DNA of 64,000 bases from Paenibacillus hamazuiensis (GTDB lineage: Bacteria; Bacillota; Bacilli; Paenibacillales; NBRC-103111), in contig NZ_JALRMO010000001.1 in assembly GCF_023276405.1 (NCBI RefSeq), forward strand, positions 7,217,501 through 7,281,500, given 5' to 3'. Positions 17,081-25,880 of this stretch are shown here, in pieces. The notes below the pieces were generated by a model. That model worked only from the letters and a program-made list of their open reading frames with translations, was not told the DNA's origin and did not search any database. Each line of letters opens with the position of its first letter. The stretch's first letter is position 1. Both the position numbers and the translations under genes were made by a program.

Positions 17081-18157
17081 ATGTCGCAGCATACAGGTTC
17101 AGAATATACAAGGGAACCCGTCAATAAAAAAATGATCATCTCGGCGGTGGTGTTTGTGCTGATCGCTGTCGCCGGGTTAACCTATGTCAAATGGGTACCG
17201 TATTGGAATAAAGCCTTCGATGCGGCTGTCAAGCATTCGATCGGGGCCTCGATCGTTTCGGGTAAAAATCCGGCGGCTCCGGCCCCTTCCTGGACCGCCG
17301 CGTGGGAGTATGCGAAAGCGTATTATACTTCCGTATGGAAAGCGGCGGTTCTGGGGATTATTCTCGGTTCGCTCGTGCAGGTGCTCATTCCGACGCAGTG
17401 GCTTTTAAGAACGATGGGGAATGCGAGCTTTAAAAGCACGGCCTTCGGCGGGCTTGCTTCGATTCCCGGCATGATGTGCACGTGCTGCGCGGCTCCGCTC
17501 GCCGTCGGCCTTCGCAAGAAGAACGTTTCGGTGGGCGCGAGCCTTGCTTTTTGGCTCGGCAATCCGACGATTAACCCGGCTACCTTGATCTTTATGACCT
17601 TTGTCCTGTCATGGAAGTTTACGGTGCTCCGGCTTGTTTTCGGGCTTCTGCTTACATTCGGCGTCAGCTACTTCGCCAACCGGTTCGCCCCTGCAGCCCG
17701 GGTTCCGGACGCCATCCGCTCTTACGAAGCGGAAGCGAAGGCGGAGCAATCCGCGCCGTTTCTGGCCAGATGGGGGCGGACGATCGGCACGATGCTGCTT
17801 CATATAGTTCCGGCTTATGTGATCGCTGTTCTGGTGCTTGGAGCCGCTCGCGCATGGATGTTCCCGGCGGTCGGGGAAACGGTAGGAAACAGCCTGCTCG
17901 TGATTATCGGCTTCGCTATCGCAGGCATGCTGTTTGTGATTCCGACGGCCGGCGAAATTCCGATCGTGCAGACGATGATGTCGTTCGGGCTTGGGACGGG
18001 CCCCGCCGCAGCGCTGCTGCTAACTTTGCCGCCGGTCAGCCTGCCTTCCCTGCTGATGATTTCCAAATCGTTCCCGAGGAAGGTCATCTGGTTTGTTGCC
18101 GGTTCCGTCGTCGTTCTCGGCGTGCTGTGCGGCATTGCCGGAGCTTTGATATTGTAA
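17081..18157 (+). CDS. Putative permease, ArsP/YraQ (DUF318) family
   Basis: The 358-residue membrane protein has about eight helices in two halves. The first half carries SIPGMMCTCCAAPLAVGLRKK and the GNPTINPATL motif, the hallmark of YraQ/ArsP permeases (usually P-L-C-S-C-G); the second carries VIPTAGEIPIVQ. Relatives export organoarsenicals or are uncharacterised. The Cys-Thr-Cys-Cys cluster could bind a soft metal or arsenical (inference). ATG 17081 follows TTGGAGGAGCTT and is downstream of a good promoter. Monocistronic with its own terminator. Confidence 0.85.
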   Translation: MSQHTGSEYTREPVNKKMIISAVVFVLIAVAGLTYVKWVPYWNKAFDAAVKHSIGASIVSGKNPAAPAPSWTAAWEYAKAYYTSVWKAAVLGIILGSLVQVLIPTQWLLRTMGNASFKSTAFGGLASIPGMMCTCCAAPLAVGLRKKNVSVGASLAFWLGNPTINPATLIFMTFVLSWKFTVLRLVFGLLLTFGVSYFANRFAPAARVPDAIRSYEAEAKAEQSAPFLARWGRTIGTMLLHIVPAYVIAVLVLGAARAWMFPAVGETVGNSLLVIIGFAIAGMLFVIPTAGEIPIVQTMMSFGLGTGPAAALLLTLPPVSLPSLLMISKSFPRKVIWFVAGSVVVLGVLCGIAGALIL

Positions 18158-18164
18158 TGCGCGA

Positions 18165-18198
18165 AAAAGACCGCCTTACCATGGGCGGTCTTTGCATA
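18165..18198 (+). terminator. Terminator after ArsP-like permease
   Basis: AAAGACCGCC / GGCGGTCTTT stem with loop TTACCAT; the 3' side ends in TTTGCATATTTT. Confidence 0.75.
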
Positions 18199-18247
18199 TT
18201 TTGGCCGACCTTGGCTCAAGATAGGGTACGGTGGGGCGGATTGCCCG

Positions 18248-18822
18248 TCAGAAATTGATCTTTACGGTGCCGAACGTTATTTTCATATTGGGCGCATAGG
18301 CCAGATACGAGCCGGAGCGGAAGGTTTGCGAAAGCAATAACTCGGCTTCGTACTGCCGGACGGCTTCTTCGGAAGAAAGGCCCCTGTCCATGAGGAACCG
18401 GACGAATTTTTCGCGTTCTCCGGGAGTAGTGCCGATCCCTTCTTCCTTGAGAGATTTGTATAAATCATGCTGAGCAGGTGAATGGTCGTGCGGATTTAAA
18501 AAATTCACCTTATCGCTAACCCTGCACTGCACATCGTGCAAGCCTAGCTGGCTGAAGTAAATCGGCAGCTTCATCCCGATGTTTCCATCTTTCCCGGTGC
18601 GGCGCGCATCCTCTTCAAACAGCTTTTGCAGGTTGCCCAGCGGGACGATGCCGGATTGATCAGCGCCATCAAGGCAATAACCCGACATATTGCCAATCCA
18701 GTGAGGTTCGAAACAGATCACCTTGCCTCCGTCAATGGTGCTGTCTATCATCTTTTCAAGCACTTGTTTGGGTGTGTATTTTTCAGATAGTTAACTTTAT
18801 CGTCCCAATTGTAATCGGACAT
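18248..18822 (-). pseudogene. SAM-dependent methyltransferase pseudogene with central deletion
   Basis: Reading on the minus strand, ATG 18822 (behind AAGGAGCTGA) opens MSDYNWDDKVNYLKN, the usual start of a class I methyltransferase family. After about 18 codons the frame is lost, and from about 18775 a different frame continues YTPKQVLEKMIDST, GGKVICFEPHWIGNM and VSDKVNFLNP to the stop at 18248, the C-terminal half of the same family. The whole SAM-binding core (the D-x-G-x-G-x-G region) is missing, about 250-300 bp by family length (inference). It follows the fusion gene directly, so it was co-transcribed. Confidence 0.75.
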
Positions 18823-19893
18823 TCATTCAGCTCCTTGGCAGATCCGGTTAAATAACCTGTAATTAGGTTCGAGCAGCCCCATGATGACCAGCGATTCGTA
18901 GGAGTCACCATTTCGGATGCAGTCTCTAAGTTTTCCTTCGGTGGCGAATCCCGCTTTTTCGTAAAGCTTTCGAGCCCTTTGGTTGTGTTCTTTAACGTCA
19001 AGCCAGAGCCGATGAGCCTTCAAGCTGTCAAATACATATTCCTGAATGAGCCGGATCGCTTCTTTGCCGTACCCCCGGCCTTTATCCGATACGGCAATCC
19101 GCAGCAGCTCGGTGCAGTGGTTGCGGTTTTCCAGCCCGGCCAATATGACATAACCGACGCGGCTGCCATCGGGCGATTCGATGATAAGGTGAAGATGATC
19201 GCTGCTGTCTATCGCTTCCAGATGCTTTTCCCGCGGCCAGGATAGAATAAACGGCTGATTTTCCGGGTCTTGCTCGGTCTGCAAAACATAATCGAGGTCG
19301 TTTCCCGCGGTTCTTCTAAGCAGCACGACATCGGATTTGACCGGCAGCTTTTCGCGATCCTGGCTATGAGCGAATTGCCGCGCGTCAATGAACGATGTTA
19401 TTTGCCCGAGATGGTGCCGGTGGTGCCAGACAAATCGCTGAAGCGCCGTATCGAGTGTGATCTTGCCCAGCGCTTCGGTTTGTAATGTTCTTCTGAAATC
19501 GAGCGGGTGCAAGTTTTGCAGCAATGCGAGAAATCGGTTGTGAAGCGCTTCCAGCAGCGCGAGCGACATTTCGATAGGGGCATCCTTATAGTCGCTCAGC
19601 TCCGCCCAAAGATCTTCGCGGTAGGAACTCGCAGTTGGCGAATCTTCCGTCAACGCTCTTTTAAAACGCAGGTATGCGTTGATATCATTATCCGCTAAAT
19701 GATGCACGATCTGCTGTACGGTCCAACCGTCCTTGCGATAAGGGGTGTGCAAATCGCCCGGGGCGATATCCTGAAGCGTATTTCTGAGAGTCGGGACGAT
19801 TTCCGACAATTGACGGATGAACGTTTGCCGCTCTTCGGGGGGAGGAGCGGGAATCGGTACAAATGGCCCTATGGGGTAACGCAAAGAATCCAT
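18823..19893 (-). CDS. Fusion of YfiT-like bacillithiol transferase (DinB fold) and GNAT acetyltransferase
   Basis: The 356-residue protein has an N-terminal half (about 1-175) matching YfiT/BstA-type DinB-fold enzymes: RYPIGPFVPIPAPPPEERQ at the start, the metal-binding histidines in IVHHLADNDINAYLR, and RFVWHHRHHLGQI. Residues about 190-350 are a GNAT domain with ELLRIAVSDKGRGYGKEAIRL (acetyl-CoA loop) and LWLDVKEHNQRARKLYEKAGF. YfiT-like proteins are normally about 170 residues alone. The frame is uninterrupted, so this is a real fusion. ATG 19893 follows ACAAGGAGGTCGTCAAA. It may modify a xenobiotic in two steps (inference). Confidence 0.88.
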   Translation of the reverse strand: MDSLRYPIGPFVPIPAPPPEERQTFIRQLSEIVPTLRNTLQDIAPGDLHTPYRKDGWTVQQIVHHLADNDINAYLRFKRALTEDSPTASSYREDLWAELSDYKDAPIEMSLALLEALHNRFLALLQNLHPLDFRRTLQTEALGKITLDTALQRFVWHHRHHLGQITSFIDARQFAHSQDREKLPVKSDVVLLRRTAGNDLDYVLQTEQDPENQPFILSWPREKHLEAIDSSDHLHLIIESPDGSRVGYVILAGLENRNHCTELLRIAVSDKGRGYGKEAIRLIQEYVFDSLKAHRLWLDVKEHNQRARKLYEKAGFATEGKLRDCIRNGDSYESLVIMGLLEPNYRLFNRICQGAE

Positions 19894-19995
19894 TTTGACG
19901 ACCTCCTTGTGCTGTTGCAGCAGCAAGATGCGGGTTGAAATATTTGCTTTAAATGGTTTTCAATAAATTATATATATGGTATTATTTATATATTG

Positions 19996-20018
19996 AAGCC
20001 GAGTGAGGCTAACACTCG
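19996..20018. repeat. Perfect hairpin of unknown role
   Basis: GCCGAGTG-AGGCTAA-CACTCGGC, 8-bp arms, without a T-run on either strand, followed by TATACAAT on the plus strand. It may belong to the promoter region of the upstream minus-strand gene or to an RNA antisense to the toxin 3' end. Confidence 0.45.
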
Positions 20019-20066
20019 GCTATACAATTGGCTTGGATGGGATTATCCCTTCCGGTTTAAAAGGGC

Positions 20067-20105
20067 AAAAACCCACCTTCGGCTGGAACCTTGGGGTGGG
20101 TTTTT
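20067..20105. terminator. Bidirectional terminator at the toxin 3' end
   Basis: Perfect 11-bp arms AAAAACCCACC (20067-20077) and GGTGGGTTTTT (20095-20105). It can stop the minus-strand toxin transcript and any plus-strand RNA reaching it, so two RNAs ending here would be complementary. Confidence 0.85.
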
Positions 20106-20199
20106 ACTTTCTCTTGTAGTTATTCCCGATGTATGTTAAAAGAGCTATGACAAAAGTTGCGAATAAAATCATGATGGGTATTGCGTCTTTCAACTCCAT
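20104..20199 (-). CDS. Putative holin-like toxin (small type I toxin)
   Basis: On the minus strand GAAAGGAGGTGAGACC precedes ATG 20199 and a 31-codon frame: MELKDAIPIMILFATFVI, then ALLTYIGNNYKRK. One hydrophobic helix and a basic tail with a polar start is the pattern of the putative holin-like toxin family (Hol_Tox) and of BsrG/TxpA-type type I toxins. The very strong ribosome site and an immediate perfect terminator fit that class. The family match is from pattern memory; the antitoxin RNA is not demonstrated. Confidence 0.75.
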   Translation of the reverse strand: MELKDAIPIMILFATFVIALLTYIGNNYKRK

Positions 20200-20427
20200 G
20201 GTCTCACCTCCTTTCGAAGGGAAACCACGCCCACTCAAGATTCAATTGTACTTGTCCATACTACCACAAAAACCCAGAGGTGAACAGAATGTATGTTCGC
20301 TTCCGGGTTATTTTTTTGTTCGGTGCCGTACATGTTCCGGCGCTATTGCCATTTCCGGTTGACGCTCGCTCGGAAGTCATATTATGATTTCTAAAACTAC
20401 AAGGCGTATGGGCAGGGAGTGATAAGA

Positions 20428-22131
20428 TTGTTGGCCGATTCGGTATCGGAAGACAAAAAAGAGTTCGCGGAGACATTGCCGTTCGGGGTTGTCATTCTGA
20501 ATGCGGACAAACATGTGGTGTGGCTGAACCGCTTTGCCTGCAGCGAATTATACTGCAGCCGGGAGCAGATGCTGGGCGCAAGCTGGAACGCCGCATTTCC
20601 CACCATCCTTGCGGATGAAATCGCAGCAGAAGCTTGTGACGGTTCGAGCCCTCGGCAGTTCAAGTTCGGGGATCAACATTTTATCGCCCAAATCACCCGT
20701 TACGAAGGAGTCGAAGGCGGCCTTCTGATCGTTTTTCAGCAAATGGACCGGTTCGAGCATCTCGTCAAGCAAATGGATTCCTATAAAAACCTGGATGTCG
20801 ATTTGAAAGCGATTTTCGACATCTCGTACGATGTCATCTACGTGTCGGACGGACAAGGGATCACGCTCAGGGTCAGCTCGGCCTCCGAACGGCTCTGGGG
20901 GTATAAGGAAAGCGAATTAGTCGGCAAAAGCGTATATCAGTTGGAAAAGGAAGGTGTGTATTCGCCTTCCATCACCCGGCTGGTCCTGGAGAAGAAAGAA
21001 AAGATATCCATGACGCAGACCACGAAGACGGGACGGCGCCTGATGGTTGTCGGCGTTCCGATCATGGACGAGAACGGACAAATCATCCGGGTCGTCAACG
21101 CCTCGAGAGACATTACCGAGGTCAGCCGGCTCAAAAACGAGCTTACCGCGATGAAGCAGCTGTCGGAAGGGTACCGGCAGGAGCTGATGAATTTGCGGAT
21201 CAAAAATGATATCGACAATCAGCTCATTTACCGCAGCGAGAAGATGAAGCGCGTCATCTTGCTGGCCGAGAAGATCTCGAAGGTGGATTCCACAGTCTTG
21301 TTGTTCGGTGAATCCGGCGTCGGCAAGGAGCTGATCGCTTCGCTGATTCACAAATGGAGCGAGAGGGAAAGCGGTCCTTTTATCAGCGTGAACTGCGGCG
21401 GCATTCCGGAAAGCGTGCTCGAAATGGAGCTGTTCGGCTCTTTGGAGGCGACGGTAAACGGACATTCGGGGTCGTTTGTTACGGCGAACGGGGGAACTTT
21501 GTTTCTCGACGATATCGATCAGCTCCCCCTGTCCCTGCAGGTGAAGGTGTACCGCGCCATGCAGGAAAGGAAGGTATCCCATGCCGCCGGTACGGCGCCG
21601 CTTAATTTGCGTGTGATCGCCTCCACCAGCGTCGATTTGGAAGAGAGAGTCCGCAAAGGGCTGTTCCGCAAAGATCTGTACTATTTGCTCAACGTTGTGC
21701 CGATGGCTATTCCTCCGCTCCGCGAACGCCGGGAGGACGTTATTCCGCTGATTCTTCATTTCGCGGACCGCATCAACAAAAAATACGGCATCAGCAAGAA
21801 GTTTAACCCCCGTTTGCTGAAAACGCTGCAGGATTACGAATGGCCCGGCAACGCCCGCGAGCTGCAAAATATTGTGGAGCGTCTGCTTGTTACCGTGGAC
21901 AGCGAATGGATTGAAATCGAGCATTTGCCCGAATACATGGACCCCAATCGCTCCGGCCAAAAGCTCATTCAAATCAACCGGATCGTGCCGCTCAAAGAAG
22001 CCGTCGAATCGCTTGAAAAAGAATTGCTGACGCTTGCCCAAGAGAAGTACGGTTCAACGACCAAGATGGCCGAGGCGCTGGGCGTGAATCAATCGACGGT
22101 AAGTCGGAAGCTTCAGCAGTACGGCAAGTGA
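20428..22131 (+). CDS. PAS/AAA+ enhancer-binding-type regulator lacking the GAFTGA loop (TyrR-like)
   Basis: The 567-residue protein has a PAS domain at about 15-110, a second PAS at about 120-235 (FDISYDVIYVSDGQG), an AAA+ domain at about 270-495 with Walker A GESGVGKE and Walker B GGTLFLDDID, and a C-terminal helix-turn-helix (MAEALGVNQSTVSRKLQQYG). The sigma-54 contact loop GAFTGA should follow ELFG; here the segment reads ELFGSLEATVNGHSGSF, so the motif is absent, as in E. coli TyrR, which works with sigma-70. TTG 20428 is chosen because GGGAG lies 8 bases upstream; GTG 20419 overlaps it. It precedes a catabolic gene run. Confidence 0.9.
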   Translation: MLADSVSEDKKEFAETLPFGVVILNADKHVVWLNRFACSELYCSREQMLGASWNAAFPTILADEIAAEACDGSSPRQFKFGDQHFIAQITRYEGVEGGLLIVFQQMDRFEHLVKQMDSYKNLDVDLKAIFDISYDVIYVSDGQGITLRVSSASERLWGYKESELVGKSVYQLEKEGVYSPSITRLVLEKKEKISMTQTTKTGRRLMVVGVPIMDENGQIIRVVNASRDITEVSRLKNELTAMKQLSEGYRQELMNLRIKNDIDNQLIYRSEKMKRVILLAEKISKVDSTVLLFGESGVGKELIASLIHKWSERESGPFISVNCGGIPESVLEMELFGSLEATVNGHSGSFVTANGGTLFLDDIDQLPLSLQVKVYRAMQERKVSHAAGTAPLNLRVIASTSVDLEERVRKGLFRKDLYYLLNVVPMAIPPLRERREDVIPLILHFADRINKKYGISKKFNPRLLKTLQDYEWPGNARELQNIVERLLVTVDSEWIEIEHLPEYMDPNRSGQKLIQINRIVPLKEAVESLEKELLTLAQEKYGSTTKMAEALGVNQSTVSRKLQQYGK

Positions 22132-22157
22132 CGTGTCCCCGCTGCTTTTTAAAAGTT

Positions 22158-22171
22158 ATGCAAATCTGCAT
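22158..22171. promoter_or_regulatory. Palindrome 1 upstream of the amidohydrolase operon
   Basis: ATGCA-AATC-TGCAT, perfect 5-bp arms. First of three related inverted repeats in the 290-bp gap after the regulator gene. Confidence 0.5.
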
Positions 22172-22281
22172 TTTTCCCAACCTGACATGAAAATTTCGGC
22201 TGAACAGTCGAAAAATCAAATGTAAGCGCAATCTTTTTGAAGACCGACATTTCTGATGTTATGTTTTATGCCTTCATGACT

Positions 22282-22297
22282 TATGCGTAAATGCATA
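22282..22297. promoter_or_regulatory. Palindrome 2 upstream of the amidohydrolase operon
   Basis: TATGC-GTAAAT-GCATA. It shares TATGCGTAA with palindrome 3. Confidence 0.5.
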
Positions 22298-22348
22298 GGT
22301 TTTACGAGTCGCTTATATTGTGCCTTTCTTGTCCTCTGTGTTTTAATA

Positions 22349-22366
22349 TGCGTAAGGACATACGCA
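22349..22366. promoter_or_regulatory. Palindrome 3, TyrR-box-like operator candidate
   Basis: TGCGTA-AGGACA-TACGCA: perfect 6-bp arms with a 6-bp spacer, the same 18-bp TG-N14-CA geometry as the known E. coli TyrR box (TGTAAA-N6-TTTACA). It lies 55 bases before the first structural gene. Confidence 0.6.
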
Positions 22367-22421
22367 ACACGTTATGTCATTAATTCTTACCTAAATATTA
22401 CATTAGAGGAGGGGTAAAGGC

Positions 22422-23216
22422 GTGAAGGTGGCGGCCGTTCAAATGGATTGCTTACTCGGCAGCAAAGGGAACAATTTGGAGAAGGCCGACAGGCTCCTTC
22501 AGCAGGCGGTGGAACAAGGGGCAAAGCTGATTGTGCTGCCGGAATTGTTCAATACGGGTTACCGGGTGGAGGAGAGAGACCCGGAGCTGGCTGAGACTGT
22601 GCCCGGGGAGACAACGGAATGGCTGGAGAGGATATGCAGAACGCATCAGGTTTATATCGTAGGCTGTATCCTGGAGAAATGCGCGGTGAACGGCGTCGTG
22701 TACGATACTGCTTTTGCAGTCGGTCCCGAAGGCTTCATCGGCTCGTACCGGAAAACGCATCTGTGGGATAAGGAACATCTGCGATTCGCAAAAGGCTGGG
22801 AGCTGCCGGTGTTTGATCTTGGCTTCGCCCGGCTCGGACTGCAAATTTGCTATGAGATCGGATTTCCCGAAGGGGCCCGAAGCTTGACCTTACAGGGTGC
22901 GGATATCATCGCTTACCCTTCGGCTTTCGGCAAAGAGCGTTATTACGCATGGGATGTGGCGAGCCGGTCAAGGGCTTTGGAAAACGGAGTGTATGTCATT
23001 GCGTGCAACCGGACGGGAACGGAGAAGAACGAAACGGAGTTCGGCGGCAAAAGCCGGATTGTCGATCCGACCGGCAAGGTTCTCGCAGAGGCCGAAGCGA
23101 CGGATGAGGTCATCGTGTCCGAAATTGATCTGGATTTCGTGGCCGTCCAGCGCAGGAAAATTCCGTACCTCAGAGACCTCAACCGCCAATTGATGAAAGA
23201 CGTGTATCATCATTAA
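22422..23216 (+). CDS. Nitrilase-superfamily carbon-nitrogen hydrolase
   Basis: The 264-residue enzyme has the full catalytic triad: Glu41 (VLPELFNTGY), Lys111 (SYRKTHLW) and Cys143 (LQICYEIGFPE). Members hydrolyse amides, nitriles or N-carbamoyl compounds. The length and motifs fit the omega-amidase/aliphatic amidase-like branches, without indicating one substrate. GTG 22422 follows AGAGGAGGGGTAAAGGC. It is the first gene of a run of seven co-directional genes, 27 bases before the transporter. Confidence 0.93.
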   Translation: MKVAAVQMDCLLGSKGNNLEKADRLLQQAVEQGAKLIVLPELFNTGYRVEERDPELAETVPGETTEWLERICRTHQVYIVGCILEKCAVNGVVYDTAFAVGPEGFIGSYRKTHLWDKEHLRFAKGWELPVFDLGFARLGLQICYEIGFPEGARSLTLQGADIIAYPSAFGKERYYAWDVASRSRALENGVYVIACNRTGTEKNETEFGGKSRIVDPTGKVLAEAEATDEVIVSEIDLDFVAVQRRKIPYLRDLNRQLMKDVYHH

Positions 23217-23243
23217 TTTTACGAAGGAAAAGGCGGTGGAACT

Positions 23244-24602
23244 ATGGAAACGAATGCATTGAAAGTCGAAGGGGCAGGGCTGGAAACGGCGGATACGGTG
23301 AAGGTGAGGAAGGAAGAAGGTACGGTATCGAAAGGCAGCATCGTGTACGCATCGATTGTGGCGTTTTTTGCCTGGGTGTTCTCCACCTATGATTTCATTC
23401 TTTTCGGAACGCTGCTTCCCGTCATGTCCGGCGAGTTCGGGTGGAGTACGGCCAAGAGCGCCGAAATCGCCATGTGGGTGTCGGTGACCACCTTGATCGT
23501 GTCGCTGATGGTCGGTCCGATCACGGACTATTTCGGCCGGCGCAATGCGCTGATGCTGACCACGGCGGGGGCGGCCGTAAGCTCGGGGCTTACGGGACTT
23601 ACGATGGGACCGCTCTATCTGATCGTCGTGCGCGCTTTATCCGGGCTCGGTTTCTCGGAGCAGGCGGTCAATACGACGTACCTGTCCGAATTATCCGGGG
23701 CCAAAAAGCGGGGGTTTGTCTACAGCTTCATTCAGGGCGGTTGGCCGATCGGCGTGCTGTTCGCTTCCTTTATCACGGCTCAGCTGCTTCCCCATATCGG
23801 CTGGCGAGGGGTCTTCTTCGTCGGAACGATTCCGGCCGTCATCATCATGCTGCTGCGCATTAAGCTCAAGGAATCACCCAAATACGAGCAAATGCGCGAG
23901 GTTCGGAAGCTGATTCAAGCGGGGAAAATGGAGGAGGCCAAGGAGCTCGGTCAACTGCACGGCATCGACAGCGAGAAAATGACCAAAATGTCGATGACGC
24001 AGCTGTTCGCTTCGGATATCCGCAAGCATACGATTTTCCTGGGGATTGCGCATATGTTCAATTGGTTTGCGATCCAGATGTTTTCCGTCTTATCGACTAC
24101 AGTGCTTACGGAAGGGAAAGGCATATCGTTCGACAACTCGCTCTTTATGCTGATTTTCTCCAACGGCCTGGCTTATGTCGGGTATATCACGCATGGCTAC
24201 CTGGGCGACAAATTCGGCAGAAGAGGAACGATCATTTTCGCCTGGATCATGGCGGCGCTCGGCTTCTCCTTCATGCTGTTCCTGGCCGAAGGCTACTGGC
24301 CGGTGCTGATTTCCTACAGCGTCGGATTATTTTTCCTGATCGGTTCCTATGCGGCGCTCTATTCCTATATGGGAGAATCGTTCCCGACGCGGATCCGGGG
24401 GACGGGAGCGGCTTTCATCAATGCGATGGGACCGGTAGGGGCGATCTTCGGATCGCTGGTGTTTACGCTGGCTTTGAGTCATTTCAGCACGGTATCCTCC
24501 ATCTTCCTGGCCGGGGTCATCCCGCTTGTGCTGTCGGGACTCCTGATGTTCGGAGCAAGGTCAATCTCGCCGTCCAAAGAATTGGAAGAAATCTCACAAT
24601 AA
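23244..24602 (+). CDS. MFS transporter (aromatic/organic acid symporter-like)
   Basis: The 452-residue protein has 12 predicted helices, the MFS signature between helices 2 and 3 ([15 protein letters not shown], residues about 92-107) and its repeat between helices 8 and 9 ([14 protein letters not shown]). A first-helix motif [13 protein letters not shown], with an Asp in the helix, resembles the benzoate/4-hydroxybenzoate and sialate symporter group. It likely imports the substrate of the flanking hydrolases (inference). It starts behind AAAGGCGGTGGAACT. Confidence 0.9.
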   Translation: METNALKVEGAGLETADTVKVRKEEGTVSKGSIVYASIVAFFAWVFSTYDFILFGTLLPVMSGEFGWSTAKSAEIAMWVSVTTLIVSLMVGPITDYFGRRNALMLTTAGAAVSSGLTGLTMGPLYLIVVRALSGLGFSEQAVNTTYLSELSGAKKRGFVYSFIQGGWPIGVLFASFITAQLLPHIGWRGVFFVGTIPAVIIMLLRIKLKESPKYEQMREVRKLIQAGKMEEAKELGQLHGIDSEKMTKMSMTQLFASDIRKHTIFLGIAHMFNWFAIQMFSVLSTTVLTEGKGISFDNSLFMLIFSNGLAYVGYITHGYLGDKFGRRGTIIFAWIMAALGFSFMLFLAEGYWPVLISYSVGLFFLIGSYAALYSYMGESFPTRIRGTGAAFINAMGPVGAIFGSLVFTLALSHFSTVSSIFLAGVIPLVLSGLLMFGARSISPSKELEEISQ

Positions 24603-24624
24603 ACCGATAAGGAGCTGCTCGAAC

Positions 24625-25512
24625 ATGACGAAGAAAAAAGAAATATTGGTAGCGTATGGCGTGGATGTGGACGCGGTAGCCGGCTGGCTCGGGTCGTACG
24701 GCGGCGAGGATTCCCCGGACGATATTTCCCGCGGTTTGTTTGCCGGCGAGATCGGCACGCCCCGTTTGCTGAAGCTGTTCGACAAGTACAATTTGAAAAC
24801 GACGTGGTTTATTCCCGGCCACTCGATCGAAACCTTCCCGGAGCAGACGAAAATGGTCGTCGAAGCGGGGCATGAAATCGGATTGCACGGTTATTCCCAC
24901 GAGAACCCAATCGCGATGACGGCGCAGCAGGAAGAGACCATTTTGCTCAAATGTATCGACCTCATCGAGAAGGTTTCGGGTAAGCGGCCCACCGGATACG
25001 TAGCTCCATGGTGGGAATTTTCCAAAATTACGAACGAGCTTCTGCTCAAGCACGGCATTATGTACGATCACAGCCTGATGCATAACGATTTTTCGCCTTA
25101 CTATGTGCGGGTGGGGGACAGCTGGACCAATATCGACTACGAGCAGCCGGCGGAGACATGGATGAAACCGTTGGTTCGGGGGCAAGAAACGGATCTGATC
25201 GAAATTCCGGCCAACTGGTATCTGGACGATCTGCCGCCGATGATGTTCATTAAGAAATCGCCGAACAGCCACGGCTTCGTGAATCCGAGAGATATCGAGC
25301 AGATGTGGAAGGACCAGTTCGACTGGGTGTACCGGGAGAACGATTATGCCGTATTTACGATGACGATCCATCCCGACGTCAGCGGCAGGCCTCAGGTGCT
25401 TATGATGCATGAGCGCATCATCGAATATATCAACAGCCACGAGGGCGTGCGCTGGGCGACTTTTGACGAAATCGCCAGGGACTATAAAGAAAGATTTCCA
25501 AGGAACCTATAG
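24625..25512 (+). CDS. Polysaccharide deacetylase-fold hydrolase, PuuE/cyclic imidase-like
   Basis: The 295-residue protein has the NodB-fold motifs: [13 protein letters not shown] (Asp pair), the metal histidines in [13 protein letters not shown] (residues about 88-100), and the later [14 protein letters not shown] with a catalytic His. These, and the absence of a signal peptide, fit the cytoplasmic PuuE allantoinase/HpPgdA/cyclic imide hydrolase group rather than secreted chitin or peptidoglycan deacetylases. Such enzymes open cyclic amides. Between an amidohydrolase plus transporter and a metal chaperone, it may open a cyclic imide or hydantoin-like ring (inference). Confidence 0.85.
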   Translation: MTKKKEILVAYGVDVDAVAGWLGSYGGEDSPDDISRGLFAGEIGTPRLLKLFDKYNLKTTWFIPGHSIETFPEQTKMVVEAGHEIGLHGYSHENPIAMTAQQEETILLKCIDLIEKVSGKRPTGYVAPWWEFSKITNELLLKHGIMYDHSLMHNDFSPYYVRVGDSWTNIDYEQPAETWMKPLVRGQETDLIEIPANWYLDDLPPMMFIKKSPNSHGFVNPRDIEQMWKDQFDWVYRENDYAVFTMTIHPDVSGRPQVLMMHERIIEYINSHEGVRWATFDEIARDYKERFPRNL

Positions 25513-25533
25513 AACCGGCGAGGGGCGGATCCT

Positions 25534-25854
25534 ATGTGCGTGCTTTGCGGAGAGTCGGTACTGCAAATTCATTGGACGGACCGTAAACGTACGACCGGTG
25601 CGGCGGCATCTTCCGGATCGGAGCCACGGGAGCGCCATCGGCGCATCCGGCTGGCGAACCGGGTGCTTGCGTATTACGGACTGAAGGTCGAGGACTGGAA
25701 CGGGGTTAAATTTATCGTCCGCGACAAGAAGGGGCGCTCGGAAATCGTACAGGATTTAGGCGGGCTATGGGCCCAGGCGGAGAAGCTCGCCGGAAGGCCG
25801 CTGGACCCGCTCGATCCCGGTCTTAACGCTTACTTGAACGGGGCCGGCGATTAA
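25534..25854 (+). CDS. Small CxxC protein associated with a COG0523 GTPase
   Basis: The 106-residue protein starts MCVLCGESVLQIHWTD, with a CxxC at residues 2-5 and a nearby His, then a Lys/Arg-rich middle and LANRVLAYYGLKVEDWNGVKFIVRDKKGRSEIV. I recall similar N-termini in uncharacterised proteins beside CobW-type genes but cannot name the family. The CxxC could bind zinc. Start ATG lies behind GGCGAGGGGCGGATCCT, a moderate site. It is in the middle of the run, 26 bases before the GTPase. Confidence 0.75.
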   Translation: MCVLCGESVLQIHWTDRKRTTGAAASSGSEPRERHRRIRLANRVLAYYGLKVEDWNGVKFIVRDKKGRSEIVQDLGGLWAQAEKLAGRPLDPLDPGLNAYLNGAGD

Positions 25855-25880
25855 GCACAGCAAAGAAGGGGGCGGCAGCC

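Noticed and set aside
22132-22421. Sigma-54 (-24/-12) promoter expected for an enhancer-binding protein target
   Set aside because: No TGGCAC-N5-TTGC match; the closest stretch near 22318-22335 keeps only scattered bases.
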